Shown piece by piece: positions 1-7,433 of a DNA stretch of 55,421 bases. The notes beneath the pieces were generated by a model, which had not been told where the DNA came from, did not search any database, and saw nothing but the letters and a program-made list of their open reading frames with translations. The position numbers were made by a program, and so were the translations under genes. Every line of letters begins with the position of its first letter. Within the stretch, counting starts at the first letter, position 1. The stretch comes from JAVBNH01 sp031551635 (GTDB lineage Bacteria; Bacillota; Clostridia; Oscillospirales; Acutalibacteraceae), in contig JAVBNH010000017.1 of NCBI GenBank assembly GCA_031551635.1, forward strand, positions 1 to 55,421, given 5' to 3'.

Positions 1-1132
1 GAGTATTTGTAAAATCATCAAGCTTTGCAGAAGTAGAATCCATAAACTCACGAACATCATCTATAAAACTCTTATCTATATTTAAATCAGGTGATTCAGC
101 TCCTGCATTTACTATACCGTCTTTTACATCATCAAGTTTATCGGTTACAGCAGTTGACATATCACTAATACTTGTCGTAATACTCGTTTTAACTTCCTCA
201 AGCTTATTCGTTACGGCTGCATTACTATCTTCAATAAAATTAGCTAATGTTACAAACCAACCTTTTATCGCGGACAACTGATTGCTTTGCTCAACCTCAG
301 CCGAAGTAAATGTTTTCGTCAATGTAATATCATTAACTGTAAAAACAGAACCATTAAAATACCGCAAATTATAATCATCAAATTTAGATAAGCTTTTTAC
401 ACCGTTAAATATAATATCGTTTAATTCATCATGAACAAACCAAAAACCAACAAGATAACCATTTAGTTTATTTATATGAGGGTTATTAATTTGCTCGATA
501 GACGGAAATTTAACATCAAAAGTAACTCTATCGGAATAATTCTTAGTTAATATCGCATTTTTAGAACTTTGAATAACTGAAGTTTCAATATCGATATAAC
601 TAATAAGAACCTCCGAACTATACGGAATTGGAAAAACTATAATATTATAATCAAACGGATAAAAGTAAGCATCACTTAAACCAACGTCAGGTTTTGACTT
701 ATATATTTTAAAACTCAATTCATAAATACGACTTGTATCTACTATCGAATATGGTACATAGGCAAGCATATATGTACCCAAAGAAGTTAAATAAGGCGTT
801 TGTATTTGAGGTTGAAAAAATTCAATATAGTTATTATTTAATCTTGAATCGTAATCAATATGGCTCATTCCATAAATCGGACTCAAAGAATTACCGTATT
901 CCGGAAAATCTATCATCGTATAATGTTTAGTTGCAATTTCTCCAAAATCAAGCCAAAACGAATAGTCAGACGTATATTCATTCATCTGCTTCATGTTTTT
1001 AGGAATCAGAGATTTACTAAAATTATAATCCTCAAATGTCGGCGCGGCATAAACAAAAACCGCCGTAAATGAGACGATAAAACATAGGGAAAGGAATACC
1101 CCAAAAAATCGTATCATTACAGCAGTTTTCAT
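1..1132 (-). CDS. Secreted or phage-surface protein of unknown function, partial at the left edge
   Basis: This reading frame stays open on the minus strand from an ATG at 1132 to the window edge, at least 377 residues. A GGGAGG ribosome binding site lies 9 bases upstream of the start. The N-terminus is a classic signal peptide: MK-, a long hydrophobic core (ffGVFLSLCFIVSFTAVFVYA) and a likely cut after AYAA-type residues near 30. The mature part is rich in Tyr, Phe, Asn and Asp, with no family I recognise. The last 90 visible residues are an amphipathic, coiled-coil-like stretch with repeats of the type VTNKLEEVKTSITTSISDM and VTDKLDDVKDGI. It follows the 115-residue gene at 1193 on the same strand and is AT-rich like its neighbours. 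A minor coat or adsorption protein of a filamentous phage would fit, but a surface protein of another element is possible. Confidence 0.7.
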   Translation of the reverse strand, partial: MKTAVMIRFFGVFLSLCFIVSFTAVFVYAAPTFEDYNFSKSLIPKNMKQMNEYTSDYSFWLDFGEIATKHYTMIDFPEYGNSLSPIYGMSHIDYDSRLNNNYIEFFQPQIQTPYLTSLGTYMLAYVPYSIVDTSRIYELSFKIYKSKPDVGLSDAYFYPFDYNIIVFPIPYSSEVLISYIDIETSVIQSSKNAILTKNYSDRVTFDVKFPSIEQINNPHINKLNGYLVGFWFVHDELNDIIFNGVKSLSKFDDYNLRYFNGSVFTVNDITLTKTFTSAEVEQSNQLSAIKGWFVTLANFIEDSNAAVTNKLEEVKTSITTSISDMSTAVTDKLDDVKDGIVNAGAESPDLNIDKSFIDDVREFMDSTSAKLDDFTNT

Positions 1133-1192
1133 ATAACATTACCTCCCGGCAAAATTACCTTAATTTAATTTAAAATAGTTATTCGATTTTTT

Positions 1193-1540
1193 TTACCTAG
1201 TAGGAACTGAAGCGCCCGCAGAAGCCGTATTTGCAACCCTGATAATATCGTCAATTTTCAACTGAACATCTTCACATTTACTCACGCCGACAAGAATCGG
1301 GAACTGCCCTTGTATTTCTTCATCAAACTCGAGAATATCCCCGATTGAATAAGAAGCCGGAAGCAAATCGAAATTATTCAAACCTACCCATTTTTTTTCA
1401 ACAAATAATCCAGTGAAGCCTTTTTGTTTCTGATACGCGCTAGGCTCTCTTATCAGATGAAACTCTTTACCCTTCTTTAACGCGCCAGTCTTTTTATCAG
1501 TGTACTCAACATCAAGGATACCAACTAATTTTGCTCTCAT
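1193..1540 (-). CDS. Small protein resembling inovirus ssDNA-binding proteins
   Basis: A 115-residue protein with a good GTGAGG ribosome binding site before its ATG. It opens with RAKLVGILDVEYTDKKTG followed by a Lys/Gly turn, then a beta-rich middle and an acidic segment (YSIGDILEFDEEIQGQFP). This layout (short N-terminal strand K-L-V-G, a basic turn, then an IGD..EFD/EVEY strand) recalls the ssDNA-binding proteins encoded by filamentous phages of Firmicutes. That is a resemblance from memory and not an established match. The C-terminal 20 residues are low complexity. It sits between an 88-residue unknown gene and a secreted protein, all on the minus strand, divergent from an Xre repressor. 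It may instead be an unrelated OB-fold protein of a plasmid or integrative element. Confidence 0.6.
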   Translation of the reverse strand: MRAKLVGILDVEYTDKKTGALKKGKEFHLIREPSAYQKQKGFTGLFVEKKWVGLNNFDLLPASYSIGDILEFDEEIQGQFPILVGVSKCEDVQLKIDDIIRVANTASAGASVPTR

Positions 1541-1653
1541 TTTCTTTACCTCACTTTAATTTTTTTTTATTTTTTTTTTAACTGAAAGCTTTTTCCTTTT
1601 TATGTTTTTTTTTATAATGAATTTTTCAAACTTCCTTTTCGTGCGGAACAAAT

Positions 1654-1726
1654 AAAGACTGTCAGATATTTCTTTTTCATTCAATTTATTGTCAAGCATT
1701 CATTTTATCGTTTTCCGACAGTCTTT
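1654..1726. repeat. 10-bp inverted repeat spanning an AT-rich gap
   Basis: AAAGACTGTC at 1654-1663 is matched exactly by its reverse complement GACAGTCTTT at 1717-1726, 53 bases apart and followed by six more T on the plus strand. The gap 1541-1769 between the 115- and 88-residue genes holds no plausible gene and several long T runs. The structure could be a weak terminator with a long loop or a single-strand origin or packaging hairpin of a phage-like element. Confidence 0.45.
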
Positions 1727-1769
1727 TTTCATTCCGAGTAAAGGATTATGAAGAATAAGACTTTACTAT

Positions 1770-2036
1770 TTAATATCCAAAATTTTCAACTTGTTTTTTA
1801 ACATGTTCCATTATCCAGTCTTTTCCGCAGAAACGAATATCTTTTATATCCCTTGTTACCATTCTATAAATCGTTTCTACTAGATTATCATGATCATTTA
1901 ATACAGCCTTGTAATCTTCGCTTAAATCACTTTCATCCAATATAGCATTTTCAAGTCCACCAATATAATCCCTTGCTGCCCAATAGACATCATGTAAACC
2001 AATTATTTGCCTAGTGTTCATTTCACTAACTTTCAT
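1770..2036 (-). CDS. Hypothetical 88-residue acidic protein
   Basis: An 88-residue, acidic, probably all-helical protein (VSEMNTRQIIGLHDVYWAAR at the start, ending in KKQVENFGY). I do not recognise a family. The start ATG at 2036 has an AAAGGAAT ribosome binding site 8-9 bases upstream. It is the first gene of the minus-strand run that faces the Xre repressor, and its promoter must lie among the three operator-like repeats at 2099-2181, so it is probably repressor controlled. It could be an early phage or plasmid gene. Confidence 0.6.
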   Translation of the reverse strand: MKVSEMNTRQIIGLHDVYWAARDYIGGLENAILDESDLSEDYKAVLNDHDNLVETIYRMVTRDIKDIRFCGKDWIMEHVKKQVENFGY

Positions 2037-2098
2037 TTTGTTTCATTCCTTTTTTTTTTGTTTTTATGGTTCAGCTTTGCCGTTCCATTGTCAATATT

Positions 2099-2181
2099 AT
2101 AGATTATCTCTATATTAAAATCAATTCGCAATATAGACAATCTCTATATATGAATTTTATACATATTGACTAACTCTATAT
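2099..2181. promoter_or_regulatory. Three operator-like 17-bp repeats between divergent genes
   Basis: Three copies of a 17-bp sequence, ATAGATTATCTCTATAT (2099-2115), ATAGACAATCTCTATAT (2133-2149) and ATTGACTAACTCTATAT (2165-2181), lie 34 and 32 bases apart. Each is an imperfect palindrome (ATAGA...TCTATAT). The third overlaps the -35 box of the repressor promoter. This is the arrangement expected of Xre/Cro repressor operators in a phage switch, with autoregulation at the third site. Confidence 0.7.
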
Positions 2182-2194
2182 TTTTTGAGATAAT
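2166..2194 (+). promoter_or_regulatory. Promoter of the Xre-type repressor
   Basis: -35 TTGACT (2166-2171), 17-base spacer, -10 GATAAT (2189-2194). Transcription would begin just ahead of the ribosome binding site of the repressor gene. The -35 box lies inside the third operator-like repeat, so the repressor probably controls itself. Confidence 0.65.
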
Positions 2195-2211
2195 AACACG
2201 AGGTGAAAATC

Positions 2212-2418
2212 ATGGAATCCCTAGGCGGAAGACTAAAAGACAGACGAACAACAATGAAATTAACACAAGTTCAAATAGCAAAGTTACTCGATATTAATCA
2301 AGTGACATATCAAGGCTATGAAAAAGACAAGCATTATCCCGATATATTCACACTTTCAAAACTTGCCGATATTTTACACACATCAACTGACTATCTTTTA
2401 GGCAGATATAAACCATAA
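2212..2418 (+). CDS. Xre-family (HTH_3) transcriptional repressor
   Basis: A 68-residue single-domain DNA-binding protein of the Cro/C1 helix-turn-helix family. The five-helix core is complete: LGGRLKDRRTTMKLTQVQIA, then LLDINQVTYQGYEKDKHYP, ending with LADILHTSTDYLLGR, the usual C-terminus of small Xre repressors. The start is placed at ATG 2212 because AGG at 2201-2203 gives an 8-base spacing. A GTG nine bases upstream has no ribosome binding site. It faces the 88-residue gene across three operator-like repeats and ends at a strong terminator, so it is a stand-alone, probably autoregulated switch gene of the AT-rich element. Confidence 0.88.
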   Translation: MESLGGRLKDRRTTMKLTQVQIAKLLDINQVTYQGYEKDKHYPDIFTLSKLADILHTSTDYLLGRYKP

Positions 2419-2422
2419 GAAT

Positions 2423-2468
2423 AAACAGGCTATTCTCAATTAATAGAGAAATGCCTGTTTTTTTTTTA
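2423..2468 (+). terminator. Rho-independent terminator after the repressor gene
   Basis: AAACAGGC and GCCTGTTT form the base of a hairpin, extended by ATTCTC/GAGAAT-like pairing, and are followed by about ten T. Confidence 0.85.
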
Positions 2469-2508
2469 TTCATATCATTATAAATATCAAATAAAGGATT
2501 TATTGAAT

Positions 2509-2694
2509 ATGAAAACTAAAACACTTTTAACTCTAAACATAATAGCTACAGTAATATCATTTTTAATTTTCATCCCATCTTGTCTTCTTATTAAAACTCA
2601 CAATATTCCTAACGCTCAAATATTATTCTCTGGTTTATTTTCGTTTGGATTTTTAGGCAACACATTTCGTATAATAAAAAGAAAATATTTGTAA
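2509..2694 (+). CDS. Small two-segment membrane protein, unknown function
   Basis: A 61-residue protein with two hydrophobic stretches (about residues 5-27 and 37-53) and a basic tail (RIIKRKYL). The start is set at ATG 2509, ten bases after AAAGGA. A TTG two codons earlier sits too close to that site. It lies right after the repressor terminator and is AT-rich like the rest of the left element. No family recognised. It could be a small toxin, holin-like or superinfection protein, but nothing in the sequence proves that. Confidence 0.5.
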   Translation: MKTKTLLTLNIIATVISFLIFIPSCLLIKTHNIPNAQILFSGLFSFGFLGNTFRIIKRKYL

Positions 2695-3189
2695 ATCCGG
2701 GCTTCGCAGGGAGAAGGCAGACGGAATTTCTTTAGAGGTCAGATTACAGCGTGAAAATTTATTCACGTTCGTTCATATTTTCAGGTCAGCCAGTATTCGC
2801 GGTATCAGACTTCCGTTACGCTCAAACGCAATGTTTTGGGCTTTCAACTTCAATAAAGCAGATAACCACCTGCGCGAACACTTAAAATGGAATGGGTAAG
2901 AAAATAAAGGCAATTAAGAGTGAATGTTACCGCTTATCCCTCTCTATCATCTCACTAAGAAGTCTAAATTACCCCTAATTCAGCTTTACAGCTCATGAGC
3001 ATTCTAACACCTGTTTTCACCTGAAAACCCCAAAGAAGACCTACAGCGTAATAATAGACATATTTGTGTAACATAAAAAGAAACCACGCCTATTAAAAGC
3101 GAGGTTTTTTTATTTTAGAATATTAATTTAACGAAGTTCGGGATAAATTTCAGCTGCTTCCTGTTTTCACTGTCTGCCATGATTTTTTG
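2695..3189. other. Gene-free stretch, possible edge of the left mobile element
   Basis: About 495 bases with no convincing gene on either strand. The base composition changes here from strongly AT-rich to mixed. A small hairpin (GTGAA...TTCAC, about 2751-2766) and a terminator-like hairpin (3081-3112) are the only structures I see. An attachment site could lie here, but I could not find a matching direct repeat inside the window. Confidence 0.4.
3081..3112 (+). terminator. Terminator-like hairpin
   Basis: AAACCaCGC and GCGaGGTTT pair with one internal A-A mismatch and are followed by seven T. No gene directly upstream explains it; it may belong to an unrecognised small RNA or to a gene lost by rearrangement. 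Confidence 0.55.
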
Positions 3190-3300
3190 TTATTTTTTGT
3201 GATACCTCTTCATAACGGTCATCACAGCAATTGACACGACGGCTATTGTTATTGCCGGACCGAGCTTGCCCATAATATCGCGTTCTTTATTCTTTTTCAT
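3190..3300 (-). CDS. Tiny single-pass membrane protein, 36 residues
   Basis: ATG at 3300 preceded by AAAGGTAGGA with proper spacing, then 36 codons ending in TAA. The product is a charged N-terminus (KKNKERD), one hydrophobic segment (LGPAITIAVVSIAVMTV) and a basic tail (MKRYHKK). A second gene of the same type, with unrelated sequence, lies at 16155-16250. Function unknown. The strong ribosome binding site and the transmembrane pattern are the main evidence that it is real. Confidence 0.5.
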   Translation of the reverse strand: MKKNKERDIMGKLGPAITIAVVSIAVMTVMKRYHKK

Positions 3301-3429
3301 TCCGATTCCTACCTTTATTTAAAATTTTTTCAGATTAAATATGATATTAGTATATGGTCACGATGAAAAACTTTAAAAATATTCTGTAAACATGTCCGCG
3401 AACACCGTCTACTGTCTACGACTTAATAT

Positions 3430-4143
3430 CTAATGTATCACTAAACCACCAAAATCAATAAGATTGCCCGAATCAAGCGAATACAGCGATATACGGTAAT
3501 TTTCGCAAAAAGCTTTGATGTTGCTGTAATCAGAATGCTTTTTGAAATCACCGAAAAATACAATTTCATGCTCACTAATTTTACCCGAGCAACCGCCTAT
3601 AAAACCGTAATCATAACCTTCCAGCTCAACGCTGCCTTTGCTTACCAGTAAGACATCAATATTATTTGCTTTCACCGCAGTATAGATGTTTCTGTCATCT
3701 GTTATTATTGCGTTTTCAGAAATAATAAGCGCCGAACATTTGGCGTAACCTTGATTTGTGTGAATAATATTGTATTTTTTTTCTTTATAATGTGATAAAA
3801 TATCGCAGTCAACATGGTTTGTGTTGCATATGAAATTATTAGCTGTAAAAAAGCAGTTTAACGGAATATTTCGGGGATAATCGTCAGCTAAGTCATATCC
3901 GAGCTTTCTCAAAGGTATATTACGCCTTTTAAGCTCTTCATATAATGCAATTTGGGAATTCTCCAGAATGACTTCCCCGCCGGGCAATGTATGCAATAGC
4001 ATGTCCACATGTGCGGCGGTTGAGTCTGTTAAGTGCTTTGACTTTTCTGTGAATAAAAAATCCGAAAAGCCTAACTCCACAAGGGACTTTACGCAGTTTG
4101 CTGATATTTGCGGATTCAGAATCAAAGCTTTATTATTTTTCAT
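3430..4143 (-). CDS. DUF6873-type protein (guanidino-modifying-enzyme fold)
   Basis: A 237-residue protein that I assign to the DUF6873 family, predicted to have the five-bladed guanidino-modifying-enzyme fold seen in amidinotransferases and arginine deiminases. Features that fit are the repeating pattern of short strands with N/C-containing turns (ANNFICNTNHVDCDIL, then HTNQGYAKCSALIISENAII) and a GGCSGKI motif near residue 185, where enzymes of this fold carry a catalytic cysteine. The substrate is unknown. It starts 27 bases after radA and probably shares its transcript. The stop codon is followed at once by a degenerate TCTA-type repeat seen at several gene ends in this window. Confidence 0.65.
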   Translation of the reverse strand: MKNNKALILNPQISANCVKSLVELGFSDFLFTEKSKHLTDSTAAHVDMLLHTLPGGEVILENSQIALYEELKRRNIPLRKLGYDLADDYPRNIPLNCFFTANNFICNTNHVDCDILSHYKEKKYNIIHTNQGYAKCSALIISENAIITDDRNIYTAVKANNIDVLLVSKGSVELEGYDYGFIGGCSGKISEHEIVFFGDFKKHSDYSNIKAFCENYRISLYSLDSGNLIDFGGLVIH

Positions 4144-4170
4144 TTGGCATCATTTTATTAGTAAAATAAA

Positions 4171-5535
4171 TCATATTATCGCTTCAAAAGCTGACCTGAT
4201 ATATTTCGCGCCGACAATCTCTATTGATTTCTTAAGGCTTGAGGATATTGTTGTGTAATTATGATACGGTATTATGCAGCGTTTAAAGCCCAGTCTTGCT
4301 GCCTCGTATATTCTTTGTTCGCAGGAAGAAACCGCCCGTAACTCCCCTGCCAGTCCGACTTCGCCGAAGGCAAGCACATCCTCCTTTACCGCGCTGTCCT
4401 TGAAGCTCGAAATAATTGCAAGCGCAACCGATAAATCCGACGCGGGCTCATCAATTCTTAAACCACCGACAATATTGACATAGCAATCCATATTTCCGAG
4501 AAAATACCCGGCTCGCTTCTCGAGTACCGCGAGCAGCATCGACATACGGTTATAGTCAAAGCCGTTTGCCATTCTGCGAGGTGTTCCGAAGCCTGTCGGA
4601 GTCACTAGCCCCTGCACCTCAGCGAGAATAGGTCGAGAGCCCTCCATAACGCAGGCAATGCATGTTCCTGATACGCCCGTCGGTCTGCCTTGAATAAGCA
4701 TCAGCGAAGGATTTTCAATCTCCTTCAAGCCGCTGTCACACATTTCAAAAACACCGATTTCATTGGTTGAACCGAAACGGTTCTTTGTTGTACGCAGAAT
4801 CCGGTATGTGAGATTCCTCTCACCCTCAAAATACAGAACAGTGTCTACAATGTGCTCGAGAACCTTCGGACCTGCGATATTTCCGTCCTTATTGACATGA
4901 CCGACGATAATCACAGGAATATTCAAGGTTTTCGCGGTTCGCGCAAACAGATTCGCCGATTCCCTCACCTGAGTTATACTACCGCTTGATGAACTAAGAT
5001 CGGATATGTTCATGGTTTGAATCGAGTCGACTATGACCGCATCCGGTTCATGCGAACGAATGTACTCGCAAAGATATTGTGTATCATTATCACATAAAAT
5101 GCTCAGATTCGGAGTTTTTACCCCAAGTCTGTCCGCCCGCAGCTTTAACTGATGCGAGGATTCCTCGCCGGAGATGTATAATACACGCAAATTTTGCCCG
5201 AGAGCTTCACATATCTGCAGAAGAATTGTCGACTTCCCTATTCCCGGGTCGCCGCTGAGCAGTACAACAGAACCTTTGACGAGTCCGCCGCCTAAAACCC
5301 GGTCAAATTCGGCGCTGCCTGTCTTATATCTGTGCTCGTAGGTCTGCGCAATATCGTCAAGAGCAACAGCGTCAGCACGCGAAATATCGGCTGCAACGCT
5401 TTTTTTTGATTGCTGCGTTTTAATTGTTTCTTCAAAGGTGTTCCACTCGTGGCAATTTGGACACTGACCGCGCCATTTCAAGGATTCATAGCCGCAGCTG
5501 TTGCAAATAAATACATTTTTTGGGGAAGCAGGCAT
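4171..5535 (-). CDS. radA: DNA repair protein RadA
   Basis: RadA (Sms) is a RecA-like branch-migration ATPase in recombination and repair. The 454 residues show all its parts: a four-cysteine zinc finger (C11, C14, C25, C28), the Walker A motif GDPGIGKST near residue 95, Walker B with VIVDSIQT near 165, the RadA-specific KNRFGST motif near 255 and a C-terminal Lon-protease-like domain (from about 290) without the catalytic serine. The length is normal for the family. In Clostridia it is often beside ClpC or DisA; here its neighbours are a cell-wall amidase upstream and a DUF6873 protein downstream, all on the minus strand and closely spaced. Confidence 0.97.
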   Translation of the reverse strand: MPASPKNVFICNSCGYESLKWRGQCPNCHEWNTFEETIKTQQSKKSVAADISRADAVALDDIAQTYEHRYKTGSAEFDRVLGGGLVKGSVVLLSGDPGIGKSTILLQICEALGQNLRVLYISGEESSHQLKLRADRLGVKTPNLSILCDNDTQYLCEYIRSHEPDAVIVDSIQTMNISDLSSSSGSITQVRESANLFARTAKTLNIPVIIVGHVNKDGNIAGPKVLEHIVDTVLYFEGERNLTYRILRTTKNRFGSTNEIGVFEMCDSGLKEIENPSLMLIQGRPTGVSGTCIACVMEGSRPILAEVQGLVTPTGFGTPRRMANGFDYNRMSMLLAVLEKRAGYFLGNMDCYVNIVGGLRIDEPASDLSVALAIISSFKDSAVKEDVLAFGEVGLAGELRAVSSCEQRIYEAARLGFKRCIIPYHNYTTISSSLKKSIEIVGAKYIRSAFEAII

Positions 5536-5562
5536 ATAAAATCTCCGTTTTCTTTGTTTTAA

Positions 5563-6297
5563 TTAACGCGCTTGAGAGGTCAATTCGGGAATTGCCGTTG
5601 AGGAATCAATGTAGTTTATAACACCGTTCATTATTGAAAAGCTTATTTTGGTTTGATATTCATCGGTTTTCAGCCTGTTCGCATCCATTACGTTTGAGAG
5701 AAAACCGCATTCAACAAGCACTGCGGGTCTTTGCGAATTATAAAGCAGATAAATTGAAGAATCGCTCTTTTTCAAGGGTAGTGTATTGTTTTCCGGAACT
5801 AAACCCTTGATTGAAGACACAATCGCAGTAGCAAGATTTCTGCTTAAAGGGTTATTGGGCGAATATAAAACCACCGAGCCCGAAAGACTGGCTGAGGGAT
5901 ATATGTTTTGATGAATGCTAATAAAAACATTATTTTCATTATTCTCAAGAATTTTAAAACGGTTGTGAATATCCGTGACTTTTTTCTCGCGAATTGTATT
6001 GGCGTCACTGTCATGGATTGAGATGTCCGATGTTCTGGTCATAACTGTTTCGTAACCCATGAGGCGTATAAAATCCTGCAGCTTCAACGCGATATTAAGA
6101 TTAATATCCTTCTCAGGTGTTCCGTCTTTCGCGACAGCGCCACCGTCAATTCCGCCATGCCCGGGGTCGATAACAAAAATCGGCTTATTCTCAGCCGGCA
6201 TTGTAGCTGTTTTAACCGCAACACCGCAGGAGCTTAAGGCTAAAACAGTTAATGCAAGAACAGAAAGTAATGATAATTTCAAAATATTTTTCAACAT
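5563..6297 (-). CDS. cwlD: CwlD-like N-acetylmuramoyl-L-alanine amidase, lipoprotein
   Basis: A 244-residue zinc amidase of the Amidase_3 family that cuts the bond between muramic acid and the stem peptide. Zinc and catalytic residues are visible: His in DPGHGGIDGG, Glu in PEKDINLNIA, His in ISIHQN and Glu in VECGFLSN. The N-terminus is a lipoprotein signal (hydrophobic core then LALSSCG), so it is probably anchored outside the membrane. Length and the absence of wall-binding repeats fit CwlD, which helps form muramic-lactam in the spore cortex, hinting that the host sporulates. A general autolysin cannot be excluded. GGGGGA precedes the ATG. Confidence 0.8.
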   Translation of the reverse strand: MLKNILKLSLLSVLALTVLALSSCGVAVKTATMPAENKPIFVIDPGHGGIDGGAVAKDGTPEKDINLNIALKLQDFIRLMGYETVMTRTSDISIHDSDANTIREKKVTDIHNRFKILENNENNVFISIHQNIYPSASLSGSVVLYSPNNPLSRNLATAIVSSIKGLVPENNTLPLKKSDSSIYLLYNSQRPAVLVECGFLSNVMDANRLKTDEYQTKISFSIMNGVINYIDSSTAIPELTSQAR

Positions 6298-6411
6298 ATA
6301 ATCCCCCTAATCAGAATTTCTATTAGAATTATATGCTGTGAAAGAGCTTGTATGTTAATTTGTATTTATTCTATCATAGTTTTGCGATAAATTATAGCTG
6401 ATTGTTAAAAC

Positions 6412-6470
6412 AAAAAAGGGACGACCTTCATACTAAATACCAAAAGTGGTATTAGTATGGCTGCCGCCCT
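6412..6470 (-). terminator. Terminator of the rpsB-tsf operon
   Basis: On the minus strand, 15 bases past the tsf stop, a long hairpin forms from GGTATTAGTATG (6448-6459) and CATACTAAATACC (6429-6441), with a GGGCGG/CGtCCC base, followed by six T. Confidence 0.85.
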
Positions 6471-6484
6471 TGTTCTGCGTATTA

Positions 6485-7411
6485 TTATTGAACCATTTTC
6501 GCGATTTCGTCAGCGAAATTGTCCTCTTTTTTCTCAAGCCCTTCGCCCTTGGCAAAACGGAAGTAACCTTTCGCGGCGACTGCTGTGCCGATTTCCTTGC
6601 CGACAGACTCGATATATTTCGCTACATTCATGCTGTCGTCGCGCACATAAAGCTGCTCAAGAAGGCAGATTTCTTTATAAAGCTTATTGATTTTGCCCTC
6701 AACAATGCCCTCAAGAACCTTCTCGGGCTTGTTAGCCATTTTGGGATCCTCTTTAATCTGGGCAACGATGATGTCCTTCTCTTTCGCGAGAGTTTCCGCG
6801 GGCATATCGGTTGATTTTAGATACTGCGGGCTCATTGCCGCAATCTGCATGGCAACATTTCTGCCCATCTCAATAAAGGCTTCATTTGAGGCGAAAGCGG
6901 GGTCAATGTCAAACATAACCATAACGCCGACTGAGCCGCCCATATGGATATAGGTCGAAACGATGCCTTCATAACGCTCGAATCTGCGAACCTTCATATT
7001 CTCGCCGATAGCAAGAATCTTGTCGTTGATATTTTCCTGAACGGAACGCTCAGAATCAGCCATTTTACGGCTGAGAAGATCCTCGACATCTGCCGGATTT
7101 TCTATTATTATAGTCTGCGCAATGCCTGCGCAAAGCTTCTGGAATTCCTCATTTTTCGCGACAAAGTCAGTTTCCGAATTGACCTCAACAATAACGCCGA
7201 TTTTTTTATCCGCATCGTAAGTCGCGTAAACAGCGCCTTCTGCGGCAATTCTGCCCGCTTTTTTAGTCGCGGCGGCAAGTCCTCTTTCGCGAAGAATATC
7301 AACCGCCTTATCCATATCGCCGTCAGCCTCTGTAAGAGCCTTCTTGCAGTCCATCATGCCCACGCCGGTTTTTTCGCGCAGGGTCTGAACATCCTTAGCT
7401 GTAAATGCCAT
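6485..7411 (-). CDS. tsf: Translation elongation factor Ts
   Basis: EF-Ts is the guanine nucleotide exchange factor for EF-Tu. The N-terminal UBA-like domain (TAKDVQTLREKTGVGMMDCK), the core motif NSETDFVAKNEEF near residue 80 and the coiled-coil half (NKPEKVLEGIVEGKINK) are all present. The start is placed at ATG 7411, giving the family-typical MAFTAKDV and an AGGTG ribosome binding site 7 bases upstream; a GTG nine bases earlier is possible. It lies 22 bases after rpsB, the standard order, and ends at a strong terminator. Confidence 0.97.
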   Translation of the reverse strand: MAFTAKDVQTLREKTGVGMMDCKKALTEADGDMDKAVDILRERGLAAATKKAGRIAAEGAVYATYDADKKIGVIVEVNSETDFVAKNEEFQKLCAGIAQTIIIENPADVEDLLSRKMADSERSVQENINDKILAIGENMKVRRFERYEGIVSTYIHMGGSVGVMVMFDIDPAFASNEAFIEMGRNVAMQIAAMSPQYLKSTDMPAETLAKEKDIIVAQIKEDPKMANKPEKVLEGIVEGKINKLYKEICLLEQLYVRDDSMNVAKYIESVGKEIGTAVAAKGYFRFAKGEGLEKKEDNFADEIAKMVQ

Positions 7412-7433
7412 ATTATTCACCTGTTACCTTTCA

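Noticed and set aside
733..1072. Plus-strand frames in the first kilobase
   Set aside because: They are short and lack ribosome binding sites, and they run opposite to a long open frame with signal peptide and good start.
1716..1726. Shared TTCCGACAGTC between the left inverted repeat and the 62-bp array
   Set aside because: An 11-base match without further similarity is expected by chance at this scale.
2203..2211. GTG start for the Xre repressor
   Set aside because: The GTG lies inside the ribosome binding site of the ATG at 2212 and has no site of its own.
1728..3306. Direct repeat TTTTTCATTCCGA (near 1728 and 3294) as attachment sites
   Set aside because: The 13-base match consists mainly of a T run and one copy overlaps a ribosome binding region; too weak to call.
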